Positions 26,109 to 35,309 are shown, counted from the stretch's first letter. The stretch is 64,000 nt of DNA from an uncultured delta proteobacterium (GCA_903843965.1 CAIMRY010000006.1:62001-126000), one strand, 5' to 3'. A program made the numbers and translations. The notes: a model not told the origin generated them from the sequence alone.

Positions 26109-26618
26109 ATGTTCCGCATCGCCACCACGCCCGAGGACCTGCTCACCGGCAAGGCCAAGGAACTATTCGCCCAGTTCCCGCCGCAGCTTGGCGCGCCCCA
26201 GCCCCTCAAGCTTATGACCGCCAGCCCTGGCTTGCTGGAGGTTCACGCCGGAGTCATCGGCTACTTCCGTGGACACAAGGCCCTGAGCTTCCCGGTGCTG
26301 GCCGCCATCCGCTACCTGGCCGCGCGCCAGTTCCAGGCCGAGGCCTGCATTGACTTCAACGGCAGGCTGCTGCGCCTGGCGGGCTTAAGCGAGGCCGAGA
26401 TGGACGCCCTGGTCAAGGACCCCGCTTCCGCTCCCTTTGAACCGCGCGAGCAGGCTCTGTTGGCCTTCGTGGTGGAGGCCTTGAGCGTCCCGCCGTCCGA
26501 CGCAGCGCTCGACGCCATGCGCGGCCATGGCTGGACCGATGCGGACATCCTGGACGCCATGGCCCAAGCGGCCAACATGCAGGTGCCCGCCCTGCTCATG
26601 CGGACGTTCAAGCGTTAG
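26109..26618 (+). CDS. Carboxymuconolactone decarboxylase (AhpD-like) family protein
   Basis: The 169 residues are all-helical, with the fold signature FPVLAAIRYLAARQFQAEAC and IDFNGRLLRLAGLSEAEMDA. In AhpD the active site is CxxC; here only one cysteine remains (AEACIDFN), so a classic alkylhydroperoxidase cycle is unlikely. It is probably induced with the TetR regulator by an electrophile or oxidant. The stop overlaps the convergent phage gene (26608) by 11 bases. Confidence 0.8.
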   Translation: MFRIATTPEDLLTGKAKELFAQFPPQLGAPQPLKLMTASPGLLEVHAGVIGYFRGHKALSFPVLAAIRYLAARQFQAEACIDFNGRLLRLAGLSEAEMDALVKDPASAPFEPREQALLAFVVEALSVPPSDAALDAMRGHGWTDADILDAMAQAANMQVPALLMRTFKR

Positions 26619-26829
26619 TCCCGGCGACGGGCGGGTCCTGGACCGGGAGGTGGGCGTTGCGCTGGGTGAGGATCCAGCGCTTGAGGTCTTCCGGCAGGGC
26701 CCGCCAGGACCCGGCCCCGCCGCGCCGCCAGGCCGGCAGGCCCAGCTCAGTCACCAGGAAGTTGATTTGCTTGGGGTTTTCGCCCACAGCCTCGCAGATG
26801 GCGCGCGCGCCCTTGATGCAGATGTCCAT
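26608..26829 (-). CDS. Small phage-type helix-turn-helix protein
   Basis: The 73 residues begin MDICIKGARAICEAVGENPK, then QINFLVTELGLPAWRRGGAG. This looks like a small winged-helix or excisionase-type DNA-binding protein (a helix, a recognition segment, then W-R-ALPEDLKRWI). It lies at the far end of the prophage early genes on the same strand, and may direct excision or early regulation. Confident family assignment is not possible by eye. Confidence 0.55.
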   Translation of the reverse strand: MDICIKGARAICEAVGENPKQINFLVTELGLPAWRRGGAGSWRALPEDLKRWILTQRNAHLPVQDPPVAGTNA

Positions 26830-26855
26830 GCCCGTCTCCGTGGTGTTTGGTGTGT

Positions 26856-27278
26856 TCAGTCGCAGGGGGCGAAGCCCAGGTCCGGCAGCTCCTCCCGCCG
26901 GGCCAGCCGCAGCGCCGGGCTGGGGCTTTGGCCGCAGTGCCCGCAACCGAAGGAGTAGTCGGCCAATGGCAGCGGGCGGCCCTTGGCGTCGAGCTTTTTG
27001 GCGTGCAGCACGCCCGTGCCCCGGCAGTGCTCGCAGGGCAGGGGCGTGCGCTCCTGCAGGCGCAGGGGTGGCAGGTGCTGCAGCAGCGCGCGCGGCAGGT
27101 TGCGGGGAAACTCCCGCTCCTCCACCTCCAGCCCGCGCACGGCCATGTCCAGGTAGGCCCCGCCTGGGTGGGCCTCCAGCACCGCGAACCAGGCCTCCAA
27201 CTGCCCTGGCGGCGGCTCCGGGTGGTTGAAGTAGACGCAGAGGCGCCGCACCGCGCCCGCGAACTCCTGGCGGGTCAT
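26856..27278 (-). CDS. Phage protein with zinc-ribbon cysteines
   Basis: The 140 residues contain a helical start (MTRQEFAGAVRRLCVYFNHP), then paired cysteines CEHCRGTG and CGHCG, a DnaJ-like or zinc-ribbon arrangement. It overlaps the replication-type gene upstream by four bases (ATGA) and so belongs to the prophage early operon. It may act with that protein in replication, for example as a loader partner. No catalytic motif is seen. Confidence 0.6.
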   Translation of the reverse strand: MTRQEFAGAVRRLCVYFNHPEPPPGQLEAWFAVLEAHPGGAYLDMAVRGLEVEEREFPRNLPRALLQHLPPLRLQERTPLPCEHCRGTGVLHAKKLDAKGRPLPLADYSFGCGHCGQSPSPALRLARREELPDLGFAPCD

Positions 27279-28255
27279 GGCTCGCGGTCCTTGGCGGCGT
27301 CGGGCCTGGCCTGCTTGAGCCACTGGTCAACGCCGGTGTCTGCGGGCCGGGCGTCGCTCCAGCGCTGATCGATCAGCCAGTTGGCCGCGCTGGGGATGTA
27401 GCGCCCGGCCTCCCTGGTCCAGGCCGGGGTGCGGGCCTGGCTGGCCACGGCGGCCAGGAGCTCGTCCAAGGGCGGCAGCCCGCCTGGGCATGAGTCCGGC
27501 AGCCCTTCTGGGACATCGCCCGGCGGACCCGGCTCCGACCCGGCCGCCAGCCGCGCCCAGGCCGCCCGCGCCGCAGCCAGGGCCGTGCGCCGGGGATAGG
27601 CCGCCAGGAAGCGTTCACAGTCCCCCCTGCGCAGCACGTCCTGATCCGCGCCCGCCGCCGCAGGCGTCTCTGGCGTGTGTGTCCTGCTTGTCGTGCTTCC
27701 CTTCTTTCCTCCATTAGGAAAGGGCGTGCCCAAAGCCTGCCCAGAGCCTGCCGGGGGTTTGGACGCTGGCGCGCCCAGTGTCTTGCCCTGGGTCTGCCCC
27801 AGTGTCCTGCCCTGGGGCTGGCCGAGTGTCCTGCCCTGGGGCTGGCCGAGTGTCTTGCCCTGGGGCTGGCCGAGTGTCTTGCCCGTGGTCTTGCCAGTTG
27901 ACAGGGCCGGACAGGGGTCGTGCTCCGCGCCCGGCTTCTGGTAGTCTTGCCAGTTGACAATTCTAATGCGCGTGCCCTGGGCGGTGCCGCGCACCTCCAG
28001 GCAGCCGGTCTTTTTGGCCAGGGCCAGGCAGCTGCGCACCTCCTTCTGCGACAGTCCCGTGCCAGCGGACATCTCCGCCAGGGTCGCCGCCAGGTCGCCC
28101 GGCTGCAGCAGAATGGGGCTGCGGCCCAGCAGCACGGTGCGCTGCTTCCAGGAGGCCCGCAAGAGGCACCACGACCACAGCCGCCACAGTTTGGCGTCGG
28201 CCCAGACCGAGGAGTCAAGGGACTTGCGCCAGAGAAGAATATAGCCGTTGCTCAT
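27275..28255 (-). CDS. Phage replication initiator-like protein
   Basis: The 326 residues start with the phage O-protein/replisome-organiser type domain: YILLWRKSLDSSVWADAKLW, LLGRSPILLQPGDLAATLAE, a winged helix (GLSQKEVRSCLALAKKTG) and RIVNWQDYQ. A linker of 8-residue repeats (TLGQPQGK and variants, about residues 125-160) leads to a C-terminal domain (FLAAYPRRTALAAARAAWAR). Such proteins bind the phage origin and recruit helicase. The ATG at 28255 faces the repressor gene across a compact divergent promoter region. Confidence 0.7.
   Translation of the reverse strand: MSNGYILLWRKSLDSSVWADAKLWRLWSWCLLRASWKQRTVLLGRSPILLQPGDLAATLAEMSAGTGLSQKEVRSCLALAKKTGCLEVRGTAQGTRIRIVNWQDYQKPGAEHDPCPALSTGKTTGKTLGQPQGKTLGQPQGRTLGQPQGRTLGQTQGKTLGAPASKPPAGSGQALGTPFPNGGKKGSTTSRTHTPETPAAAGADQDVLRRGDCERFLAAYPRRTALAAARAAWARLAAGSEPGPPGDVPEGLPDSCPGGLPPLDELLAAVASQARTPAWTREAGRYIPSAANWLIDQRWSDARPADTGVDQWLKQARPDAAKDREP
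27778..27890 (-). repeat. 24-bp tandem repeats within the replication gene
   Basis: About four copies of a 24-base unit (containing TGCCCTGGGGCTGGCCGAG) encode the octapeptide TLGQPQGK/R. The unit length is a multiple of three, so copy number can vary without breaking the frame. Confidence 0.8.
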
Positions 28256-28396
28256 GCGAATATTTTGTCAAAGGCACATTTATTTGTCAATACGATACGA
28301 GCAAAATATTGTGGACATGGGCAAAATGTGTGCTACAATTATGCCATACGACCAACAGCGCGCTGCCCCAGGCGCGTCATACCAAGGGGGGATGCC
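28256..28396. promoter_or_regulatory. Divergent phage promoter region
   Basis: Rightward, TGGACA (about 28313) and TACAAT are 16 bases apart and would drive the repressor. Leftward, TTGACA and CAAAAT are 17 apart and would drive the replication operon. The region is AT-rich compared with its surroundings and carries repeated TTTGTCAA-like words (near 28263 and 28285), which may be repressor operators. Confidence 0.65.
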
Positions 28397-29146
28397 GTGG
28401 ACTTCGCCAGCAATTTGAGAGAGATGCTCTGGTCGCAGATAGGCGAGAAAAAACCCTACGCCAACCGCAAGCGCATGGCCGACGCCCTGGGCATCGACCC
28501 CTCGCAGCTGAACCGCTTCATGGATGGCGAGCGCGGCCTGGCCGTCGACTCGCTGGGCCGCATCCTGGACGGGCTCTCGGCGCGCATCGTGCTGCCGGAC
28601 GCCATGGAGGCCGAGGGCGCGCGCGAGGTCTGCTTTGTCAGCCCGCGAATCACCGGGGCCGGGCGCGACGCCATCCCGCCCGCGTCCGAGGACTACTTCG
28701 CCGTGCCCCTGGCCAGCGAGCCCGTGGCCGCCGGGCCGGGCCGCGTGCCCGAGGACCAGATCAGGGGCTGGGTGCTGGTCTGGCGGCACCACGAATCCGT
28801 GCGCTTCCGCAGCGATCTCGTGGCCGTGGAGATCGGCAAGAATCAGGTCTCCATGACGCCGACCATGCACCCCGGCGACATCGTGCTGGTGGACCGGGCC
28901 GAGCGCTCGCCCGACCCGGCGGGCAAGATCATGCTCGTGTGCGAGCCCGGACCGGAGGGCGGCTGCGCGGTGAAGCGCGTCAGCACCAGGCATGTTGACG
29001 GGGACCTGGAGTTGGTGTTCTACTCCGACAACTCGCGCGAGTATCCGCCTTCGGTGTACCGCCTGAACCGCGACTATGGCGGCGAACTCACCCATGCCAT
29101 AGCGGGCCGAGTGGTTTGGGCCTGGAGCGACATGACGCGAAAATAG
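28397..29146 (+). CDS. Phage CI-type repressor with S24 self-cleavage domain
   Basis: The 249 residues contain an N-terminal helix-turn-helix (RKRMADALGIDPSQLNRFMD) and a C-terminal LexA/CI peptidase domain with the nucleophile serine in VSMTPTMHPGDIVLVDR and the general-base lysine in GCAVKRVS. The start is GTG 28397 behind AAGGGGGG. The protein would keep the divergent replication operon silent and cleave itself after RecA activation. The usual Ala-Gly cleavage site may be around residues 60-110 but is not obvious. Confidence 0.85.
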   Translation: MDFASNLREMLWSQIGEKKPYANRKRMADALGIDPSQLNRFMDGERGLAVDSLGRILDGLSARIVLPDAMEAEGAREVCFVSPRITGAGRDAIPPASEDYFAVPLASEPVAAGPGRVPEDQIRGWVLVWRHHESVRFRSDLVAVEIGKNQVSMTPTMHPGDIVLVDRAERSPDPAGKIMLVCEPGPEGGCAVKRVSTRHVDGDLELVFYSDNSREYPPSVYRLNRDYGGELTHAIAGRVVWAWSDMTRK

Positions 29147-29204
29147 CCCCGCGTTACAACTGCTCGAAGGGTCCAAATAACGCTAGATTTTTCTAAAAGG
29201 TGCG

Positions 29205-29210
29205 TATAAT
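29205..29210 (+). promoter_or_regulatory. -10 box of the bactofilin gene
   Basis: A perfect TATAAT lies about 43 bases before the bactofilin ATG. The matching -35 region is weak. Confidence 0.45.
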
Positions 29211-29252
29211 GTTCCACAGGCGCTGACAGACATGCGCCCAGTGAGGCATGCA

Positions 29253-29768
29253 ATGAAGTGGTTTTTCAAGTTTTTCTCAGAGTCCACGGACAATACCTCC
29301 GGGGAGCTGAATGCATTCCTTGGAACCGGCACGCGTTTCACCGGGCACCTCCAGTTTGAAGGCTCGGTCCGTATCGACGGCAATTTTCAGGGCAACATCT
29401 CCTCACCCGGCACCTTGATTCTTGGGCGCGACGCCGTGGTCAAGGGCGAGATCGACGTGTCCAGCCTGAACGTGAACGGCACGGTCATCGGCATCGTGCG
29501 CGCCACCAGGCACGTGCACCTGCACGAGAACGCCGTCATCGACGGCCTTTTGGTCACGCCGGCCATGGGCATGGATGAGGGTGCCATCATCAACGGCACC
29601 ATCGAGATGAAGCGCGCGCCCGTGGTCAGCGAGACGGAGGCCCTGGCAGGACATGACCAGGCCAGCCTGGGACACGGCAGCACATGCACCGCGCTCTCCA
29701 CCTCGTCCGGAACCTGCAGCGACCCCACGCCTGATCCGGCCCTGGCCCAGAACGAGGATGGCGGCTAG
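29253..29768 (+). CDS. Bactofilin (polymer-forming cytoskeletal protein)
   Basis: The 171 residues contain the right-handed beta-helix core of the bactofilin family (TRFTGHLQFEGSVRIDGNFQ, then GTLILGRDAVVKGEIDVSSL, then AVIDGLL and AIINGTIEM). Bactofilins form filaments that help set cell shape or place polar structures. Residues after about 130 are a disordered Ser/Thr/Pro-rich tail. ATG 29253, with GTGAGG upstream, gives a normal short N-terminus (MKWFFKFF, a likely membrane-touching segment). An ATG at 29232 would add seven residues. Confidence 0.9.
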   Translation: MKWFFKFFSESTDNTSGELNAFLGTGTRFTGHLQFEGSVRIDGNFQGNISSPGTLILGRDAVVKGEIDVSSLNVNGTVIGIVRATRHVHLHENAVIDGLLVTPAMGMDEGAIINGTIEMKRAPVVSETEALAGHDQASLGHGSTCTALSTSSGTCSDPTPDPALAQNEDGG

Positions 29769-30202
29769 AAGGCGCGACCCCCGGCGGCCAGGACGCACAC
29801 CCCGTTGCGGGCCTGCCGTGCCCTTACGCATTTTCCCGAAAGGGCTGACACAGGGCGAACCTGGGGGCAAGCCTGGGGGCGAACCTGGTTCGGCCCTTTT
29901 TTTGTTCCGGCGCAGGGAAATGTGACGGGATTCCCGCTGGATCATTCCACTCGAAGGCCTTGGCTCCACACGACGGCACTGGCTTTGCGCGACAGCTTTG
30001 GCTCCGCCGGGCGGCGCACTGACGCGCAGCGGGCGGGAGCGTGTTCTGGCCAGCCCTATGAACCTGTCCGATCAGGCCAACCCCTTCAGGCCAGCCCTTC
30101 ACCCCAGCCCTTCAGCCCAGCTCGACTCGTCGGGCAGCCCGCATGCACTCCACCGGATTTGGCCGAGTGGGCCAGCCGCATGCCGGGCGCGGGAATCCGG
30201 CC
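29769..30202. other. Convergent gap of 434 bases with direct repeats
   Basis: No gene seen. GCATTTTCCCGAAAGGG near 29827 is a small hairpin, and 14-base direct repeats of the form GGGGGCGAACCTGG/GGGGGCAAGCCTGG occur near 29860-29890. The word ACGCATTTTCCCG recurs at about 57831, also after a gene end. Confidence 0.4.
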
Positions 30203-31654
30203 CTAGCCCCGGTTCCTGGCGCCCTTCTTGGGTGCCGCGCGGGGCGCAGGCTTTTCAGCCGCCACGGGCCGGGCCTGGCGCTTGAAAAAGTCCCAGATGA
30301 GCGCCGTGGCGTCCGGGTCCGGGGTGGGCAGGTCGCAGTAGCGGTAGCGCTCGGCCGGGCCGCCGGGCCAGGCGTGGCCCCCGCCCTTGACGATGAGGAA
30401 GTCCACCAAGGCGCGGCCGCCGACTCGTCCGGCGAGCTTGTCCGGCCCGTAGCGCTCCAGGCGCACGCGGGTGCCCTGCCCGTCCTTGACCTGCAGGGGT
30501 TTGGGCCGCAGGCGCATGCCGCGCACCCAGAAATCCGCCTCGGCCTTGGCCGGAAAGTCCTCGCAGAATGTGCCGGTGCGCGGCTGGCCCGGAACCGGGC
30601 CGAAGCGCGCCACGCGGTCGTGGTTGCCGTGGATGAGCAGCACGGGCAGGGGCTCTGCGGGCGGCTCCTGGTCGCAGGGCAGGTACCCGGCCACAGAGGC
30701 CAGGCTCGCCAGCACCCCTGGCCGCTCCAGGGCAAAGCGGCTGGCCAGCATGGCCCCGTTGGAGAACCCGGCCAGGTGGATGCGCCGGGGGTCCACGGGA
30801 AACTCGGCCTCCAGCCGGGCGATGAGCGCGGACAGGAAGCCCACGTCGTCGATCTTCTGGTCCCGGGCGTAGCCGCAGCACATCCAGGCGTTCCAGGTCT
30901 GGATGCCTGCGTACTCCTGCCTGCTCTGCCCCGCGTTGCCGGGCGGGGCGGCCAGGCCTTCGGGAAATGCGGCGATGAAGCCCGCACGCTCCGCCAGTTC
31001 GGCCAGGCCGGTCTGGCGCATGGCCTGCCGGGCCGAACCGCCCGCGCCGTGCAGAAAGATGACCAGGGGCAGCCGCTGGGCCGTGGGCTTGCCCTTGCCA
31101 GAGGCCTTGTCCTGGGCCTTGTCCAGAACTTTTGGCAGGCGCACCAGGGCCAGGCGCTCCAGCCCGTCGTGCACCACCCGCAGGGTGATGTCCCGCTGCG
31201 GGCTCTGGGCCTGCTGCGGCCTTTGGCGCTGGCTGGGCCGGTCTGGCGCGCCGGAGGCGCTCGTGGCCCCGGGCCCTGCGGAGAAGGCCGAGCCGGGCAG
31301 GGGCTGCTGGGACGGCGGAGAGCCCAGCGACGAACCGGGCAACGAGCCCGCGGACGCGCCGGGCAAGGTCTTGACCACCGGGGCCTTGGGCGGGGTGGGG
31401 GCGCTGGGGCCGGTCTGCCTGGGCTGCGGCTGCGATGTGCCGGAAAAGCCCGTGGCGGTTTGCCGCTGCTCCTGCGGCGGGGCGTGGCTCAGGGAGTCGA
31501 TGATCTCGCCCATGGTCTGCCTGGCCCCGCCGGTTTCGGCGGCCAGGGCCGGGGCAATCGCCAGGGCAATCGCCAGGGCCGGGGCCAGGATTGAAAGACG
31601 CCTGAAGGCCGGGCCAAAGTCCGGAAGATAGGCCGGGCGCGGGGCAAGGCGCAT
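30203..31654 (-). CDS. Exported alpha/beta-hydrolase esterase (PHB-depolymerase / LpqC type)
   Basis: The 483 residues start with a signal peptide (LSILAPALAIALAIAPALAA). A Pro/Gln/Ser-rich low-complexity region (about residues 55-155) leads to an esterase domain: oxyanion-hole region LPLVIFLHGAGGSARQAM, nucleophile elbow HLAGFSNGAML, aspartate LLIHGNHDRVA and catalytic histidine GGGHAWPGG. Family members cleave short polyester or carbohydrate-linked esters outside the cytoplasm; the substrate is unknown. A cysteine-containing WNAWMCCGYARD loop is typical of this group. It starts eight bases after the pcm stop and is probably cotranscribed with it. Confidence 0.85.
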   Translation of the reverse strand: MRLAPRPAYLPDFGPAFRRLSILAPALAIALAIAPALAAETGGARQTMGEIIDSLSHAPPQEQRQTATGFSGTSQPQPRQTGPSAPTPPKAPVVKTLPGASAGSLPGSSLGSPPSQQPLPGSAFSAGPGATSASGAPDRPSQRQRPQQAQSPQRDITLRVVHDGLERLALVRLPKVLDKAQDKASGKGKPTAQRLPLVIFLHGAGGSARQAMRQTGLAELAERAGFIAAFPEGLAAPPGNAGQSRQEYAGIQTWNAWMCCGYARDQKIDDVGFLSALIARLEAEFPVDPRRIHLAGFSNGAMLASRFALERPGVLASLASVAGYLPCDQEPPAEPLPVLLIHGNHDRVARFGPVPGQPRTGTFCEDFPAKAEADFWVRGMRLRPKPLQVKDGQGTRVRLERYGPDKLAGRVGGRALVDFLIVKGGGHAWPGGPAERYRYCDLPTPDPDATALIWDFFKRQARPVAAEKPAPRAAPKKGARNRG

Positions 31655-31662
31655 GACCGGGC

Positions 31663-32850
31663 CTACGACTTGCCGTCCATGATCTTGCCGGTCATGGGGA
31701 TGAAGTAGACGCCGACATCCTTGTGCGAGTGGACCTTGCCCTCTTTGTCCTTGGTGAACACGTAGAGCACCTGCCCGCGCTTGAAGGCCTGGCCGATGGG
31801 CACGATGAGCCGGCCCTCGGGCTTGAGCTGCCGCAGCAGCTCCGGGGAGACATAGCGGGCCACGCAGGTGACCATGATGATGTCGAAGCCGCCCTCCACC
31901 TCGGGCCAGCCGAAATAGCCGTCGCCCACGCGGGTGTGCACGTTGGTCAGGCCCAGCGGCTTGTAGATCCTGGCCACCTCCGTGCCCAGCGGCTTGATGA
32001 TCTCCACCGAGTAGACCTCCTTCACGATGCGCGACAGAAGCGAGCTCTGGTAGCCGGACCCGGTGCCGATCTCCAGCACGGTGTCGCCCGGCCTGGGCCT
32101 GCACAGCTGGGTCATGTAGGCCTGGCCCAGGTAGTCCGACAGGGCCGAGCCGAAGCCGATGGCCCATGGTTTGGGCGAGGCCTCGTAGCTGTTGCTGGCG
32201 AAGGATTGCTTCCGCTCGTAGTCGTAGTGGAAGTATTCGCGCGGGAGTTCGCGGAAGGCGCGCAGCACGCCCGGATCGGCCTGGCCGAAGCGCCTGCCGA
32301 GGTAGCGCTCGATGGCCTGGGCGGCGGCGGCCTTGCGGCTTTCCAGCGCGTTGAAGTCCTGTTCCGGCAGATTGGACGCGCGGCCGGACTGGCGCATGGC
32401 CTCGTGGTACGTCTTGAAATTCCAGGGCGCGCCGGGCGACCAGGCCGAGGTGGCGTCTGCGGCCGGCACCGGGGAGGCCTGGGCTACGCCCGGAGCCAGG
32501 GTCGGGGCCAGGGCCAGGGCCGGGGATCTCTGGGCTGTCGCGGCGGCGGCGGGCTGGGTCTGGGCAGGGGCGGCGGGGCCTGCCGGATCAGGGGCCGTGG
32601 CCGGGGAGGCTGTATCAGCCGTGGCGTTGGCCGTGGCATTGGCCGTGGCATTGGCATTGACTGGAACGGGAGCCGTGGCAACGACCGGGGCCGGAATTGC
32701 CGCAGGCGCGGGGAACAGGCCCGGCAACAGGGTCTGCAACGGACCGGGCGCCAGGGCCGGGTTCAGGACCAGGGCCAGGCCCAAGGCCGAAGCCAGCAGC
32801 AGGGCCGCGGCCAAGCCGCCGAGAATCTTCATGCTCTTGGTGCTCTGCAT
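31663..32850 (-). CDS. pcm: Protein-L-isoaspartate O-methyltransferase, membrane-anchored or exported
   Basis: The 395 residues contain a catalytic domain (about 175-395) of the Pcm family: FRELPREYFHYDYERKQSFA, the SAM loop VLEIGTGSGYQSSLL, VHTRVGDGYFGWPE and GRLIVPIGQ. It would methylate isoaspartyl residues to start their repair. Unlike cytoplasmic Pcm (about 210 residues), it has an N-terminal membrane segment (LGGLAAALLLASALGLALVL) and a long Ala/Pro/Asn-rich linker with NATANATA repeats, so it acts at or outside the inner membrane, where SAM is not expected. The ATG at 32850 has GAGGAG upstream; an in-frame ATG at 32883 is possible. Confidence 0.85.
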   Translation of the reverse strand: MQSTKSMKILGGLAAALLLASALGLALVLNPALAPGPLQTLLPGLFPAPAAIPAPVVATAPVPVNANATANATANATADTASPATAPDPAGPAAPAQTQPAAAATAQRSPALALAPTLAPGVAQASPVPAADATSAWSPGAPWNFKTYHEAMRQSGRASNLPEQDFNALESRKAAAAQAIERYLGRRFGQADPGVLRAFRELPREYFHYDYERKQSFASNSYEASPKPWAIGFGSALSDYLGQAYMTQLCRPRPGDTVLEIGTGSGYQSSLLSRIVKEVYSVEIIKPLGTEVARIYKPLGLTNVHTRVGDGYFGWPEVEGGFDIIMVTCVARYVSPELLRQLKPEGRLIVPIGQAFKRGQVLYVFTKDKEGKVHSHKDVGVYFIPMTGKIMDGKS

Positions 32851-33469
32851 GGGCTGTGGGCTCCTCGTGTCTGGGGTTGGCATGGGCAATAGCACGCCTC
32901 CCCACGGCAGGGAAGCCCCTGACGGGCGCGGGGAGGTCTGGGCAGCGGAACCGGAACAGCGCCTCCCCTGCGCGGTTCGCAGGCCCCGGTTGGCCCGGCC
33001 CGGCCCGTTCTGGTCTGGCCCGGCGCAACGGGTCAGCGTCATCATCAAGCCCTCCAGCAGCGCTGCGAAGGCAATTCGAAGGCGACGCCCGGCGACGCCC
33101 GGCACCCGGCCCGGCCCAGCCCACCGCGCCGCGCCGGGGGGGCGATTTCGCCGCGCTGGGCGTTGTGGGCCTCCAGCCCGGTCCAGTACGCTCTGCTCTA
33201 ACCGCTTCAGCCAGGCCGCAGGGGGGGGCGGTTCCAAGCCGATGCTGCCGGGCAACGGCGGTCCGCCGCGTCTTCCTCCGCCCCCGCCCCCGCGCCGCGC
33301 AGCAAAAGGACATGGCCCAGCCCCCTGCGCCCGGCCTGCCGCGCCTGACGTGGAGCACGCCCAGCCGGGCTCGCCGTGCAGACCCTCGCCCCCCCCTTGC
33401 CCGCCGCAGTGCCAAACCTTGGGCAGTGGCGCGCAGCTCGACAATATAGGCTGTGTTTAGCATAAGAAG
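32851..33469. other. GC-rich 620-base intergenic region
   Basis: No gene is supported. It contains tandem GACGCCCGGC units (33085-33110) and only overlapping open frames of the biased, high-GC type. The end nearest 33470 is AT-richer and holds the promoter side of the molybdenum island. Confidence 0.4.
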
Positions 33470-33487
33470 TATGTCGCGGCTGACATA
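33470..33487. promoter_or_regulatory. Palindrome site A (TATGYCA-N4-TGRCAYA type)
   Basis: TATGTCG-CGGC-TGACATA, 18 bases; six of seven arm positions pair. It lies about 50 bases before the FmdE-MoeA gene. The architecture is the same as at 35786, 41041 and 43296. It may be the operator of the ModE-like protein encoded at 35310. Confidence 0.65.
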
Positions 33488-33539
33488 GCAACAGCATGGG
33501 CTGATTCCATTGCACAAGGGTTGAGGGGGGAATACTTCC

Positions 33540-35287
33540 GTGAGACAGGACCAATCTTCAGTGCCACAGGTCGATGCACGCCACGTGGGCCACGATGCCT
33601 ACGAACAGATTTTGGAGCGGGTGCGCGGCTTCCACGGTTATGCCGCGCCCGGCGTGGTGCTCGGCTTCTTCATGGTCGAGGCCGCCAAGGACGCCATGCC
33701 CGAGGGCGTGCTCTACGACGCCCTGGTGGAGACCGGCTGGTGTCTGCCCGACGCCGTGCAGATGCTGACCCCCTGCACCATCGGCAACGGCTGGCTCAAG
33801 GTGCGCAACTTCGGCATCTACGCCGTGAGCCTGTACGACAAGCGCACCGGCCAGGGCGTGCGCGTGCGCCTGGACCCGGCCCGCCTGGACCCGTACCCGA
33901 ACATCCGCACCTGGCTGCTGAAGCTTGCGCCCAAACGCGAGCAGAACACCCCGGCGCTGATGGAGGAGATCCGCCTGGCCGGGGCTTCGGTCTGCTCCTT
34001 CGCGCCCGTCCAGGTGCTGCCGGAGCAGTTGCAGAAGCGCAGCAAGGGATCAATCGCCCTGTGCCCGCTCTGCGGCGACGCCTACCCCGCGTCCCACGGC
34101 AGGCTTTGCCGCCCCTGCCGGGGCGAGTCGCCCTTTGATTCGGGCTATGCCGAGCCCAGTTCTGGCAGCGCCAGTTCCGGCAGCGCCGTGGCCAGCGGTC
34201 CGCGCCTGCGCCTGGTGCCGGTGGAGCAGGCCGTGGGCGCGCGCCTGGTGCACGACATGACGCGCATCGAGCCCGGCGTGTCCAAGGACGCGGCCTTTGT
34301 GCGCGGGCAGATACTGGAGCCCGGCGACGTGTGCCGCCTACAGCGCATGGGCCGCCACAACCTCTACGTGGAAGGCGAGGATGGCGACGCGCTGTCCGGC
34401 TGGGTCCACGAGGATGAGGCCGCCTGCGCCTTTGCCCAGGCCCTGGCCGGTCCGGGCACGCGGCCCGTGCTCCCGGCGCGGGAGGGCAAGGTCAACCTGG
34501 AGGCCGCGACCGACGGCCTGCTCGTGGTCGACAGGGGCCGTCTGGAGGCCTTCAACCTCGTGCCGGACGTGATGGCCGCCACAAGGCGCGACGGCTCGCT
34601 TGTCAAAAAGGGCATGCGCGTGGCCGGAACCCGGGCCATTCCCCTGCACCTGCGGCGCGATCTGTTCGGCAAGGCCATGCGCCTGCTCGACGCCGAGGCC
34701 ATGGGCGGGCCCCTGGTGCGCGTGACCCGCTGTATCCAGCAAAGATCGGCATCCTGGTCACCGGCACCGAGGTTTTCCAGGGCTTTATCGAGGACAAGTT
34801 CGAGCCCGTGATAACCAAAAAGGCCCTGGCGCTAGGGGCCAGCATCAGCCGCACCATCTTCGTCCCGGACGACGCCGCGCAGATACGCGACGGCGTGCGC
34901 GCGCTCATGGCCGCAGGCAGCGACATCGTCATAACCACCGCAGGCATGAGCGTGGACCCTGACGATGTGACCCGGCGCGGCCTGGCCGAGGCCGGGGCCA
35001 CCAACCTGCTCTACGGCGCGCCGTTTCTGCCCGGCACCATGCTGCTGCTCGGGCGCATCGCCCGGGAAGGCGGCGGCGGAGGACTGGACCCTGGACTTGG
35101 AGATATCCGGCTCATCGGCGTGCCGGCCTGCGCCCTGTTCTTCCAGACCACCAGCCTGGACCTGGTGCTGCCCCGTGTGCTGGCCGGGCTGGAGACCACC
35201 CGGACCGACCTGGCCCGCATGGGCCACGGCGGCATGTGCATGGAGTGCAAGAGCTGCACCTTCCCCAAGTGTCCCTTTGGTCACTAG
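33540..35287 (+). pseudogene. FmdE-domain / MoeA-like molybdopterin-binding fusion with a frameshift
   Basis: The first part (from GTG 33540 behind GAGGGGGG) encodes an FmdE domain (FHGYAAPGVVLGFFMVEAAK, LTPCTIGNG), a four-cysteine zinc ribbon (CPLCGDAYPASHGRLCRPC) and a MoeA-like segment (GARLVHDMTRIEPGVSK). At about 34727 the coding frame jumps by one base, and the molybdopterin-binding domain continues in another frame (AKIGILVTGTEVFQGFIEDK, TTAGMSVDPDD, IGVPACALF), ending with GHGGMCMECKSCTFPKCPFG. Adding one C to the CCC run at 34726-34728 would restore VTPLYPAKIG. It is either a real frameshift mutation or a sequencing error. The likely role is in molybdenum/tungsten cofactor insertion for the formate dehydrogenase downstream. 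Confidence 0.75.
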
Positions 35288-35309
35288 GCCGGGAGGAGGG
35301 CGGACAATC

